Positions 1 to 7,039 are shown, numbered from the stretch's first letter. The stretch: DNA of 64,000 bases from Roseovarius sp. (GCF_027019125.1 NZ_JALUXE010000008.1:124001-188000), one strand, 5' to 3'. Numbers and translations are program-made. The notes: generated by a model from the letters alone, not told the origin.

Positions 1-1
1 T

Positions 2-472
2 GCCGAGGCTGGCCATTCCGGCCTGCCGCATCTGGGCGGTGCGGCCAATGCGGTGATTGCGGCCTTGGGCGCAGAGGTGCCGCACAAACCCTACGAGGCG
101 CTCTTGTCCGGCTCGGGGCTCATGCGCCTGCACCGTCTGCGCTGCGGTGCGAGCCTCACCGCGCCGGAAATCCTCGGGCAGGCAGAGCAAGCGGGGGGCG
201 ACTGCGCCGAAACCCTCACCCTCTTTTTGGAAATTCTGGGCGCCGTCATGGGCAATCTTGCCCTGACCCATATGGCAACAGGGGGCGTGTTCCTGATCGG
301 TGGGCTGGCTCGCGCCATGGCGCCGATGCTCAACGCGCCAGAGTTTCGCGGGACCCTTACCGCCAAAGGCCCCTACCGCCCCATCATGGAGGCCATGCCG
401 CTCCATCTCATAACCGACGATACCGCCGCCCTCATCGGCTGCGCGCGCTACCTGCGGCAGCGGTTGAAATAA
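2..472 (+). CDS. glk: Glucokinase, C-terminal part (cut by window start)
   Basis: The frame is open from base 2 to the TAA at 470-472, about 156 residues, so the N-terminal half with the ATP-binding motif is outside the window. Visible features are an E-x-G-H stretch at the very start, which in Glk-type glucokinases belongs to the glucose-binding region, and a glycine-rich GGVFLIGGLA segment typical of the distal nucleotide-binding part of the ASKHA fold. The enzyme phosphorylates glucose to glucose-6-phosphate in the cytoplasm, feeding Entner-Doudoroff or glycolytic routes. The gene ends two bases before the leader of a toxin-antitoxin pair. The family call is fairly safe; substrate range cannot be judged from a fragment. 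Confidence 0.8.
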   Translation, partial: AEAGHSGLPHLGGAANAVIAALGAEVPHKPYEALLSGSGLMRLHRLRCGASLTAPEILGQAEQAGGDCAETLTLFLEILGAVMGNLALTHMATGGVFLIGGLARAMAPMLNAPEFRGTLTAKGPYRPIMEAMPLHLITDDTAALIGCARYLRQRLK

Positions 473-479
473 TATGCAT

Positions 480-498
480 TACAGTGTATATTTCACTG
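480..498. promoter_or_regulatory. Candidate autoregulatory operator of the phd-doc module
   Basis: The stretch holds a perfect odd palindrome TACA-G-TGTA (480-488) overlapping an inverted pair CAGTG (482-486) and CACTG (494-498). It lies 21 bases before the antitoxin ATG, in an AT-rich pocket suited to a promoter. Phd/YefM antitoxins are known to repress their own operons by binding short palindromes of this kind. The symmetry is seen directly; the operator role is inferred from position. Confidence 0.4.
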
Positions 499-518
499 CA
501 CACTCCAGGGAGAGCTCC

Positions 519-767
519 ATGAAACGCCTCTTGACCAACCAGATCTGCACCATGACCGAACTGCGCGAACCGCAAAAGGTGCTCGACGCGGCCGGTGGCA
601 AGCCGGTGGCGATCATGAAGAACTCCAAATGTATCGGCTATCTCGTGCCCGAAGAAGCCACCCTGCAACACGAGCCGCGTTATGCGACGATGGACGAGGT
701 GATGGCCGCATTCGAGGCAACCCACGCGCAATCTCAGCCTGTGCTCGACTACCTCAAAGACAAATGA
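519..767 (+). CDS. phd: Phd/YefM-family antitoxin
   Basis: An 82-residue protein starting MKRLLTNQICTMTEL. The start at 519 is chosen because AGGGAG sits 5-9 bases upstream; an in-frame ATG at 474 would lie inside the presumed operator. The N-terminal part has the Phd/YefM pattern, a beta strand followed by a helix and then a K-P-V-A-I-M-K strand and a G-Y-L-V-P segment. The C-terminal tail would bind and neutralise the toxin. Its stop codon overlaps the toxin start (ATGA at 764-767), so the pair is translationally coupled. Expected role: labile antitoxin and operon repressor. Confidence 0.8.
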   Translation: MKRLLTNQICTMTELREPQKVLDAAGGKPVAIMKNSKCIGYLVPEEATLQHEPRYATMDEVMAAFEATHAQSQPVLDYLKDK

Positions 768-1144
768 GCTTCTTGCTTTTGAGTGCCGAGCAGATCGAGA
801 CACTCCATGATCTCGTCCTGAACCCCGGAGAGTTGCCGGGCAGGGCATTGGACAAATCGCTGGAAGGGGCCTTGGCGCGGGTCGATAACCGATTGGCTTA
901 CGGCATGATCGAGGATGTGTTCGCCCTCGCTGCCGCCTATGCCGAGGCCATTGCACAGGGACATTGCTTCAATGATGCCAACAAGCGCACGGCTTACCGG
1001 GCGATGATCGTGTGTTTGCGCCTGAACGGCGTGACACTGACGCATGACACCCAAGACGTCGGCCATCGGATCATCCGCCTTGCGCAACGCCTCGATTATG
1101 CGGGCGACATGGCCGAATGGCTGCGGACACAGGCTGGCACCTAG
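764..1144 (+). CDS. doc: Doc-type toxin (Fic fold, kinase-like death-on-curing protein)
   Basis: A 126-residue protein, the usual length of Doc. The Fic signature is intact at residues 67-75 (HCFNDANKR, matching H-x-F-x-D/N-A-N-K-R), so the active-site histidine and phosphate-binding loop are present and the toxin should be active unless bound by its partner. Doc proteins phosphorylate elongation factor Tu and stop translation. The ATG overlaps the antitoxin stop by 4 nt. The module sits between glk and parE and looks like a small accessory insertion; GC is somewhat lower than in parE. Chromosomal copies may act in phage defence or simply be addictive; the sequence does not say which. Confidence 0.9.
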   Translation: MSFLLLSAEQIETLHDLVLNPGELPGRALDKSLEGALARVDNRLAYGMIEDVFALAAAYAEAIAQGHCFNDANKRTAYRAMIVCLRLNGVTLTHDTQDVGHRIIRLAQRLDYAGDMAEWLRTQAGT

Positions 1145-1213
1145 GCCGCACCCACTTTCCCCTCCGCCTCCGCTCTGCCATAATGCCCCCCAACCAACAA
1201 AAAGAGCAGCGGC

Positions 1214-3169
1214 ATGAACGATCTTCTCTCGCCCACCCCGAAATCCGATTACGATGCCTCCTCCATTCAGGTGCTCGAGGATATGGAGCATGTCCGCCTG
1301 CGCCCCGGCATGTATATCGGCGGCAAGGACGATCGCGCCCTGCATCACATGGTGGCCGAGATCATCGACAACTCGATGGACGAGGCGGTCGCCGGCCATG
1401 CCACCTGGATCGAGGTGGAATTGCACGCCAACGGCCATGTCAGCGTGCGCGACAACGGGCGCGGCATTCCGGTCGATCCCCACCCCAAGGACCCCCGGAA
1501 ATCCGCGCTCGAAATCATCTTCTGCACGCTCAATGCGGGGGGCAAATTCTCGGGCGACAGCTATCAGACCTCGGGCGGCCTGCACGGCGTCGGCTCCTCG
1601 GTGGTCAACGCGCTCTCGGATCATCTCCGGGTCGAGGTGGCGCGCAACCGCGAACTTTACATGATGGAATTTTCGCGCGGCATCCCGCAGGCCCCCTTGG
1701 CCAAGATCGGCGCCGCCCCCAACCGGCGCGGCACCTCCGTCACCTTTCATCCCGACCCCGAGATCTTTGGCTCTCTCACGCTCAAACCGGCCCGGCTCTT
1801 CAAGATGGCCCGCTCCAAGGCCTATCTCTTCTCCGGCGTCGAAATCCGCTGGAAGACCGAGATCAGCGATGGCGACACCCCCGCCGAGGCCACGTTCAAA
1901 TTTCCCGGCGGGCTTGCCGATTACCTGGGCGAGGCGCTGGGCGGGGCGACCACCTACGCCGAGCGTCCCTTTGCCGGCAGCGTCGATTTCCGCGACAAGT
2001 ACAACGTGCCGGGCAAGGTGGAATGGGCGATCAACTGGACACCCGCCCGTGACGGCTTCATCCAGTCCTATTGCAACACCGTGCCCACGCCCGAGGGTGG
2101 CACCCACGAAGCCGGGTTCTGGGCCGCGATCCTCAAGGGGATCAAGGCCTACGGCGATCTCGCCAATAACCGCAAGGCCACGCAGATCACCCGCGAAGAC
2201 CTGCTCGCGGGCGGCTGCGCCCTCGTGTCCTGCTTCATCCGAGAGCCGGAATTCGTGGGCCAGACCAAGGACCGGCTGGCCACCACCGATGCCGCCCGCA
2301 TGGTCGAGGGCGCGGTGCGCGACCATTTCGACAACTGGCTGGCGGCCGATACCAAATCCGCCGGCGCCATCCTCGATTTCCTCGTCCTGCGCGCCGAGGA
2401 ACGCCTGCGCCGCCGTCAGGAAAAGGAAACCCAACGCAAGACCGCGACCAAGAAACTGCGCCTGCCCGGCAAGCTGGTGGATTGCGCGTCAAACACCCGC
2501 GACGGCACAGAGCTGTTCATCGTCGAGGGCGACTCCGCGGGCGGCTCTGCCAAGATGGCGCGCGACCGCAAGACCCAGGCGCTCTTGCCGCTCAGAGGCA
2601 AGATTCTCAACGTGCTGGGCGCGGCCTCGTCCAAGCTGGGCAGCAACCAGGAGATCAACGATCTGACTCAGGCCTTGGGCGTGAGCCTTGGCAGCAAGTT
2701 CAACCTCGACGATCTGCGCTATGACAAGATCATCATCATGACCGACGCCGATGTCGACGGCGCGCATATCGCGGCGCTGCTGATGACCTTCTTCTTCACC
2801 CAGATGCGGCCGATGATCGACGCGGGCCATCTCTATCTGGCCTGCCCGCCGCTCTACCGCCTGACCCAGGGGTCAAAACGCGTCTATTGCCTCGATGAGG
2901 CCGAGCGCGACCAGTGGCTGGAAAAGGGGCTGGGCGGCAAGGGCAAGATCGACGTCAGCCGCTTCAAGGGTCTGGGCGAGATGGACGCCAAGGATCTGAA
3001 GGAAACCACCATGGACCCCACCTCGCGCAAACTCATCCGCGTGACCATCGACGAGGACGAGCCGGGCGAAACCGGCGACCTCGTGGAACGCCTGATGGGC
3101 AAAAAGCCGGAACTGCGGTTCCAGTATATTTCCGAGAACGCGCGGTTCGTGGAGGAGTTGGATGTTTGA
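1214..3169 (+). CDS. parE: DNA topoisomerase IV subunit B
   Basis: A 651-residue type IIA topoisomerase ATPase subunit that works with ParC to decatenate daughter chromosomes. The GHKL ATPase motifs are clear: EIIDNSMDEA (about residues 49-58), DNGRGIP (80-86) and GLHGVGSSVVNALS (122-135). The transducer domain follows, then the TOPRIM domain with EGDSAGGSA and DADVDGAH, and a C-terminal tail matching the ParE length rather than the longer GyrB of many proteobacteria. No strong Shine-Dalgarno is visible; the start at 1214 gives the conserved N-terminus. The stop at 3167-3169 directly abuts the stop of a convergent gene with no spacer, so transcripts of the two must collide or overlap. Confidence 0.95.
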   Translation: MNDLLSPTPKSDYDASSIQVLEDMEHVRLRPGMYIGGKDDRALHHMVAEIIDNSMDEAVAGHATWIEVELHANGHVSVRDNGRGIPVDPHPKDPRKSALEIIFCTLNAGGKFSGDSYQTSGGLHGVGSSVVNALSDHLRVEVARNRELYMMEFSRGIPQAPLAKIGAAPNRRGTSVTFHPDPEIFGSLTLKPARLFKMARSKAYLFSGVEIRWKTEISDGDTPAEATFKFPGGLADYLGEALGGATTYAERPFAGSVDFRDKYNVPGKVEWAINWTPARDGFIQSYCNTVPTPEGGTHEAGFWAAILKGIKAYGDLANNRKATQITREDLLAGGCALVSCFIREPEFVGQTKDRLATTDAARMVEGAVRDHFDNWLAADTKSAGAILDFLVLRAEERLRRRQEKETQRKTATKKLRLPGKLVDCASNTRDGTELFIVEGDSAGGSAKMARDRKTQALLPLRGKILNVLGAASSKLGSNQEINDLTQALGVSLGSKFNLDDLRYDKIIIMTDADVDGAHIAALLMTFFFTQMRPMIDAGHLYLACPPLYRLTQGSKRVYCLDEAERDQWLEKGLGGKGKIDVSRFKGLGEMDAKDLKETTMDPTSRKLIRVTIDEDEPGETGDLVERLMGKKPELRFQYISENARFVEELDV

Positions 3170-3805
3170 TTACGGCTGAAACTCTGTTGGCCGTCCCTGA
3201 GCCATCCATGAGTGCATTTCGTCTAATCTTTCCTGAGTTGGAAGATCAAGCGCTTCCTTCTCTGTGTGACCCTCATGGATTTTCTTCTCTGTCATCCAAC
3301 CTTGAAATATCGCGTATTCATCTTCCAAAGCCGTTGCCCCTGGTAGGTTGCAGTTGGCTTCTACTCTGAGAAAATCTCGAAGCTTTTTGATGATTAGCTG
3401 ATAGTCTTCACGGTGAAACGCGACATCAACGCCGTTAAGGTCTGAGAGGCAACGCTTCAGTTCGTACGGTTCCTTTTCAAATATCAGGAACTTCTTGTCT
3501 CTCGTTTCCGGATCAGGAGCCCGCCTTCTCCCCATGTCGAGACCCAGTTCAAATGGCATATTCATACGGAAGTTTTCGTTCGCTGACTTGGACACAGCAC
3601 GGCTCAAATCGTGGATCGAAAAGCGACATAGTCCAATTAGCTCAAGTATTTTCTCTAATCTGCTTTGCCCGGCTTCGAGACTCTCCGATGCAAGTCTAGG
3701 TATTAGACCTGAACGCACGATGCAAAAGAGCATCGCCTCAAGAAGTGGCCCGAACTCTTCATCGAAGGGGCAGTTAATAAAAACTGACTTTTGATAGTCA
3801 CTCAA
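3170..3805 (-). CDS. Unknown protein with TIR / deoxyribosyltransferase-like Rossmann domain
   Basis: A 211-residue protein. Residues 7-130 alternate strands and helices in a flavodoxin-like pattern: SVFINCPFD (strand 1), a long helix, LIPRLAS (strand 2), RFSIHDLSR (strand 3), NMPFELGLDMG (helix with Glu86) and KKFLIFE (strand 4). The 'hDLS...N-M-P-F-E-L-G' arrangement resembles TIR NADases and nucleoside 2-deoxyribosyltransferases, where the glutamate is catalytic; this is inference from pattern, not a proven family match. The C-terminal 75 residues are helical and charged. The start is a TTG at 3803-3805, 8 bases after the DUF2188 gene, so the two are co-transcribed. GC is near 50% by eye, well below parE, suggesting recent acquisition. 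A defence effector is possible. Confidence 0.5.
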   Translation of the reverse strand: MSDYQKSVFINCPFDEEFGPLLEAMLFCIVRSGLIPRLASESLEAGQSRLEKILELIGLCRFSIHDLSRAVSKSANENFRMNMPFELGLDMGRRRAPDPETRDKKFLIFEKEPYELKRCLSDLNGVDVAFHREDYQLIIKKLRDFLRVEANCNLPGATALEDEYAIFQGWMTEKKIHEGHTEKEALDLPTQERLDEMHSWMAQGRPTEFQP

Positions 3806-3813
3806 AGTAGCAA

Positions 3814-4038
3814 TCAGCCCTTAGGCGGATACGGATCTTTTCCGTAAGAATTGCGTTCGCGTATGCGCCCATTACGACCGTGAACGTAAAGCTCAACCCC
3901 AGATCGCTTTGCCTGCTCGCGCGCTATCTCTCTCGCTTCGTCCTGCGTGTTTACGATTTTAGATGCCTTTGCCGCACCTGAGGATCTTACAGCCCACTTA
4001 CCACCACGCGGGACGACGTGTACACTTTTCTGGGACAT
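3814..4038 (-). CDS. DUF2188 domain protein
   Basis: A 74-residue basic protein starting MSQKSVHVVPRGGKWAV and ending YGKDPYPPKG, which matches the remembered DUF2188 pattern: an N-terminal HVVP, a central helix with repeated E-A/A-R, then H-x-R-D/N-G-R-I-R and a terminal DPYPPK(G). The ATG at 4038 follows GGAG at good spacing; a longer upstream frame has GC-rich shadow composition and was not used. The biochemical role of DUF2188 is unknown to me. It is the first gene of a two-gene unit with the TIR-like protein and shares its lower GC, so it could be a regulator, partner or antitoxin of it; that is inference from position. Confidence 0.7.
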   Translation of the reverse strand: MSQKSVHVVPRGGKWAVRSSGAAKASKIVNTQDEAREIAREQAKRSGVELYVHGRNGRIRERNSYGKDPYPPKG

Positions 4039-4063
4039 CTTTTGCTCCGCTGCCTTTGCACTA

Positions 4064-4092
4064 ATCATACGTGTCCAACGCAAGCTTTTCAA
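4064..4092 (-). promoter_or_regulatory. Sigma-70-type promoter of the DUF2188/TIR-like unit
   Basis: On the minus strand TTGAAA (4092-4087) and TATGAT (4069-4064) are separated by exactly 17 bases. The -10 box lies about 25 bases upstream of the DUF2188 ATG. This is one of the best consensus-like sigma-70 promoters in the window, in keeping with a transferred cassette that brings its own promoter. Confidence 0.55.
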
Positions 4093-4381
4093 TTGACAAC
4101 CGCTGGGTGTTTTTACAAATCCAGTTGAATGTTTCCTCGCGGAACGAACGCGCAGCGTGCTGCGCCGCCGCGCGATCGCCGGGCCGCCCGTCGCACCGGA
4201 GGTGCGCCGATTTAAGCGGCACGCCTTTGGCATGACGGCCTGGCGATTTTGAAGGCGTCGCACTCCGTCTCAGGGTCACACGGATTTTGCAGGGATAAAG
4301 TGGCATCCACCTCCGTTGCCTCGCCAGACCGCGGCCCGTCGACCGCGCGGCCGCTCTCCCGAGGGCGCATTGCCCCGCCCC
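4093..4381. other. Intergenic stretch without a recognised gene
   Basis: This stretch separates the AT-richer cassette from the REP cluster. GC content climbs sharply across it from left to right. Open frames exist on both strands but lack ribosome binding sites and recognisable motifs, and the ones that cross the REP repeats translate the repeats themselves, so I read none as a gene. It may be a transposition or recombination scar. Confidence 0.4.
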
Positions 4382-4487
4382 GTAGGGTGGGTGCCAACCC
4401 ACCACACCCGCACCCACCATTCCTGCCCCGCGTCGGTGGGTTCGCACCCACCCTACCAACCGCCCGTAGGGTGGGTGCCAACCCACC
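4382..4487. repeat. REP / inverted-REP / REP cluster (BIME-like) beside a RAYT gene
   Basis: Three copies of a 22-base unit: forward at 4382-4403, inverted at 4435-4456, forward at 4466-4487. Each unit starts with the tetranucleotide GTAG followed by a hairpin GGTGGGT / ACCCACC with a 4-base loop (GCCA in the two forward copies, GCGA in the inverted copy). This GTAG-plus-imperfect-hairpin layout is the known recognition architecture for REP-associated tyrosine transposases, and such a gene ends 56 bases away. The forward copies are identical over 24 bases including one flanking base on each side. Confidence 0.8.
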
Positions 4488-4516
4488 ATTTCCATACCCC
4501 ACCATTTCCATACCCC
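4485..4516. repeat. Two tandem copies of a 16-base unit at the edge of the REP cluster
   Basis: The unit ACCATTTCCATACCCC occurs at 4485-4500 and immediately again at 4501-4516, followed by a partial ACCACCC. It overlaps the last three bases of the second forward REP and fills the space between the REP cluster and the transposase stop codon. It looks like a slippage product of the REP flank rather than a regulatory site. Confidence 0.6.
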
Positions 4517-4542
4517 ACCACCCGCACATCCCCCGACGAGCC

Positions 4543-5070
4543 TCACACCTCTTCCCCGAATTGGCCGTCGACCGGCGCCCCCAATTCCGTGGGTACGCGG
4601 CCCAACCGAATGTCGCGGTGAATCGACGACCAAGGCCAATCCACCGCGCGCGCGACATGGCCGTGACGCACGGGATTACCCCAACAATACAGGATATGGG
4701 CGCGATAATCCTCCTCGTCGCGGATCAGATGCTCCCAGAACCGCCGCTGCCATAGCCCGCGCTCGCCCTTGCGCTCCTTGCTCGGGCTGCGGGCGGGGTG
4801 CAATGCGCAGCGCTTGGTGAAAATGGTCTTGATCTCCCTCCACCGGGTCGAGAAATCGCAATCCCCCTCCGGCAAGGTCCAGACCGTGTGCAGATGCTCG
4901 GGCAGCACCACCACGGCGTCGATCAAAAAGGGCCGCCTCTGGCCTACGATGGCAAAGGCCGCCCGGAGATCATCGACATGCGTGACAAGCGCCCTCGATG
5001 ATCGGTCCGCCAGATTGACCGTAAAGAAATAGGTGCCGCCCTTGGCGCGCAGTCGTCGATAGTTTGCCAT
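4543..5070 (-). CDS. REP-associated tyrosine transposase (RAYT, IS200/Y1 superfamily)
   Basis: A 175-residue protein with the RAYT layout: N-terminal Y-R-R-x-R-x-x-G-G-T-Y-F-F-T-V, the metal-binding HUH motif as HLH at residues 59-61 inside V-V-L-P-E-H-L-H, a W-x-R/x-F-W-E-H segment, and the D-E-E-D-Y-R-x-H-I-x-Y-C-x-x-N-P-V-R-H-G block holding the likely nucleophilic tyrosine (Tyr122 or Tyr128). RAYTs are domesticated single-strand endonucleases that process REP sequences rather than selfish insertion sequences. The catalytic residues all appear present, and matching REPs lie directly downstream, so the system may still be active. The ATG is at 5068-5070 with only a weak ribosome binding site. 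Confidence 0.85.
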   Translation of the reverse strand: MANYRRLRAKGGTYFFTVNLADRSSRALVTHVDDLRAAFAIVGQRRPFLIDAVVVLPEHLHTVWTLPEGDCDFSTRWREIKTIFTKRCALHPARSPSKERKGERGLWQRRFWEHLIRDEEDYRAHILYCWGNPVRHGHVARAVDWPWSSIHRDIRLGRVPTELGAPVDGQFGEEV

Positions 5071-5122
5071 GTGCGGATGATAGCTGCGGGACGGTAAAAA
5101 CGGGGTTAACCCGGCCCGCCCC

Positions 5123-5368
5123 TCATCCCGGCCGCATCCGCGCCTTCATCACCCTGAGCCGTTCCATCGCCTCTTGGTGGCGATGTTCCATCAGCCGCTC
5201 ATTGCGCCCCGCGGCCGCCTCCAGCGCGTTGAAATCCTCGCAACAGACCAGCGCCGCCACTTCCTTGCCATGGCGATAGATCAGCACCCGGTCGCCGCTG
5301 GCCAGCACATGATCGAGGTAACTGCGGAAATTCTCGCGCAATCTGCGGCTGCTGACGGTGACGAACAT
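5123..5368 (-). CDS. Phd/YefM-family antitoxin without an adjacent toxin
   Basis: An 81-residue protein beginning MFVTVSSRRLRENFRSYLDHV, the YefM/Phd DNA-binding pattern, followed by D-R-V-L-I-Y-R-H-G-K-E-V-A-A-L-V, the second conserved strand pair. The C-terminal third is a charged helix rich in Glu, Arg and Met. Downstream on the same strand (5122 to 5071) there is no room for a toxin before the divergently unrelated RAYT gene, and upstream is empty, so it is an orphan. It could be a relic, an anti-addiction gene, or a stand-alone repressor. Confidence 0.7.
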   Translation of the reverse strand: MFVTVSSRRLRENFRSYLDHVLASGDRVLIYRHGKEVAALVCCEDFNALEAAAGRNERLMEHRHQEAMERLRVMKARMRPG

Positions 5369-5530
5369 GGGCAGGCTCCGGGGGGCATGGACGGGATGCG
5401 ATCACCCTGCCACGCCCCCGGTTAACACGCCCTTGCGGCCCCGTTCGATGCAAGGCGCGCAGGGCCCATGGCCTGCGTCCCGAAATCGCGGACAACAGGG
5501 ACGTTTTGTAAACATCCCGCCGCGCGCGGT

Positions 5531-6016
5531 TCAGGCCGCGCGCAGGCCGGTTTCGACCAGCAGCCCCTTGCGCTTGGCCTCGTAGTAATACCCCCGCGCA
5601 TACCACATGATCGCGGCATCCGGATCACCATCCGCCACGATATAGGCCCCGCGCAGGTACTTGACCCCGTATTTCAGGTTGGTCTCGGCATCGAGCAGAT
5701 CCGACGCGGGCCCCCGGTGCCCCATCCCGCGTGCGGTCTGGGGCAGGATTTGCAGCAACCCGTAATAGGGCCCGTTGCGTGCGCCGGGGCGATGCGAGCT
5801 CTCGCGGATGGCCAGACGATGCACCAGACTGCGCGGCACCTCGTAGTGATCGGCGTAGGTATTGATAAGACGACGTAATTCCGGCGTTTCATTGGGATAG
5901 AGCGGCGGATCGAAGGGGGCGTTTCGGCTGGATACTTCGGGTTCAGGACGCGCACAGGCGGCCAGCGGGGCACCCGCGATGAGACCCAGAACAAGACGAC
6001 GACTGATCAAAGACAT
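5531..6016 (-). CDS. Small lytic transglycosylase lipoprotein (SLT domain)
   Basis: A 161-residue protein. The N-terminus MSLISRRLVLGLIAG leads to a lipobox L-A-A-C at residues 18-21, with a twin-arginine-like S-R-R-L-V-L, so it is probably a lipoprotein, possibly exported by Tat. The rest is a compact SLT fold: A-I-R-E-S with the catalytic glutamate, Y-Y-G-L-L-Q-I, N-L-K-Y-G-V-K-Y-L and a final M-W-Y-A-R-G-Y-Y. It would cleave the MurNAc-GlcNAc bond of peptidoglycan. The ATG at 6016 follows AGGAG at ideal spacing; the longer frame upstream is a shadow of the divergent gene. It is divergent from the SDR-like gene with a 124-base spacer. Confidence 0.85.
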   Translation of the reverse strand: MSLISRRLVLGLIAGAPLAACARPEPEVSSRNAPFDPPLYPNETPELRRLINTYADHYEVPRSLVHRLAIRESSHRPGARNGPYYGLLQILPQTARGMGHRGPASDLLDAETNLKYGVKYLRGAYIVADGDPDAAIMWYARGYYYEAKRKGLLVETGLRAA

Positions 6017-6140
6017 GGCGGCTCCTGACAAGACCTGCGCGCAAGATGCCCGGATCGGGCCATCCGCGCCAGAGGTCTTGTATGGGCAGGCGGAACCTCG
6101 CCACCTTGCCAAACCCCGCCAGCCGCGCCATGTAAAGGCC

Positions 6141-6995
6141 ATGACCCAGACGCTTCTTTCCTTTGGCCACGGCTTTTCCGCCCGCGCCCTCGCCGCCCGC
6201 CTCTTGCCGCAGGGATGGCAGATCATCGGCACCACCCGAAGCCTTGAAAAGGCTGAGGTTTTTCGGAGCGAAGGTGTCACGCCCGCGCTCTGGCCCGACA
6301 CGGATCTGCGGCCCGCTCTGGCCTCTGCCACGCATCTGTTGATCTCCGCGGGCCCCGACGCGGCGGGCGATCCGGTGCTGGCGCGGTATCGCGATGCGAT
6401 CGCCGAGGCGGCCGAGCGGCTGGAATGGGTGGGCTATCTCTCGACCACGGGCGTTTACGGCGATCATGCGGGTGGTTGGGTGGATGAGGCGACGCCGCTT
6501 ACCCCCTCGACCAGGCGCGGCCAGATGCGGGTCGAGGCCGAGGCCGCGTGGCAGGCGATCCCCGGTCTGCCGCTGCACATCTTTCGCCTTGCGGGCATCT
6601 ATGGCCCCGGCCGCGGCCCTTTCGAAAAGGTGCGCCAAGGCACGGCGCGGCGGATTGTCAAGCCGGATCAAGTGTTTAGTCGTATCCATGTCGAGGATAT
6701 CGCACAGGTTCTGGAGGCTTCGATCGCCCGACCCAACCCGGGCGCGATCTATAACCTCTGCGACGATGATCCCGCCCCGCCGCAGGATGTGATCGGCCAT
6801 GCCGCTGAATTGCTGGGCCTGCCGCTGCCCGAAGAGGTGGCCTTCGACGACGCCGAGATGACGCCTATGGCGCGGTCGTTCTATGCGGAATCAAAACGCG
6901 TCTCGAACCGCCGGATCAAGGAGGAACTGGGTATAAAACTCCTCTATCCCGATTATCGATCAGGCTTGCGGGCGCTTTTGGCAGCCGGGGATTAA
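6141..6995 (+). CDS. SDR-family NAD(P)-binding protein (YeeZ-like)
   Basis: A 284-residue Rossmann protein. The nucleotide-binding loop near the N-terminus reads G-H-G-F-S-A, a variant of G-x-G-x-x-A/G seen in the YeeZ group of extended SDR proteins, followed by I-I-G-T-T-R at the end of the second strand. Y-L-S-T-T-G-V-Y-G-D and F-R-L-A-G-I-Y-G-P-G-R are the usual epimerase-like substrate-pocket strands. The true substrate is unknown to me. The ATG at 6141 has a close AAAGG; an upstream in-frame start would overlap the divergent transglycosylase gene. It ends convergently with purK across a strong hairpin. Confidence 0.75.
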   Translation: MTQTLLSFGHGFSARALAARLLPQGWQIIGTTRSLEKAEVFRSEGVTPALWPDTDLRPALASATHLLISAGPDAAGDPVLARYRDAIAEAAERLEWVGYLSTTGVYGDHAGGWVDEATPLTPSTRRGQMRVEAEAAWQAIPGLPLHIFRLAGIYGPGRGPFEKVRQGTARRIVKPDQVFSRIHVEDIAQVLEASIARPNPGAIYNLCDDDPAPPQDVIGHAAELLGLPLPEEVAFDDAEMTPMARSFYAESKRVSNRRIKEELGIKLLYPDYRSGLRALLAAGD

Positions 6996-7012
6996 GAGGG
7001 GGCGCGGCCCCC

Positions 7013-7033
7013 GTCCCGGACCTTGTCCGGGAC
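7013..7033. terminator. Bidirectional hairpin between SDR gene and purK
   Basis: GTCCCGGAC (7013-7021), a 3-base loop, and GTCCGGGAC (7025-7033) form a perfect 9-bp stem between two convergent stops. There is no long T run directly after it on the plus strand. It is part of a longer block (about 7001-7064) that resembles two other intergenic blocks in the window. Confidence 0.65.
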
Positions 7034-7039
7034 TCCCCC

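Noticed and set aside
749-2434. Long open frame (561 codons) on the minus strand over doc and parE
   Set aside because: It is antisense to two clear genes, is rich in Gly, Ala, Val, His and Asp as expected from the reverse complement of a GC-rich gene, and has no motif or ribosome binding site.
3814-4263. 149-codon version of the DUF2188 gene beginning at 4263
   Set aside because: The first 75 codons are Arg-rich shadow sequence and would put the start upstream of the promoter at 4064-4092; the ATG at 4038 has a ribosome site.
4249-4755. 168-codon open frame reading through the REP cluster
   Set aside because: Its translation is largely the repeats themselves (Pro/His-rich) and overlaps the RAYT gene on the other strand.
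4543-5070. RAYT gene read as an ordinary IS200 insertion sequence
   Set aside because: No IS200-type subterminal palindromes at both ends of a defined element were found, and the RAYT-type motif plus REPs explain the locus better.
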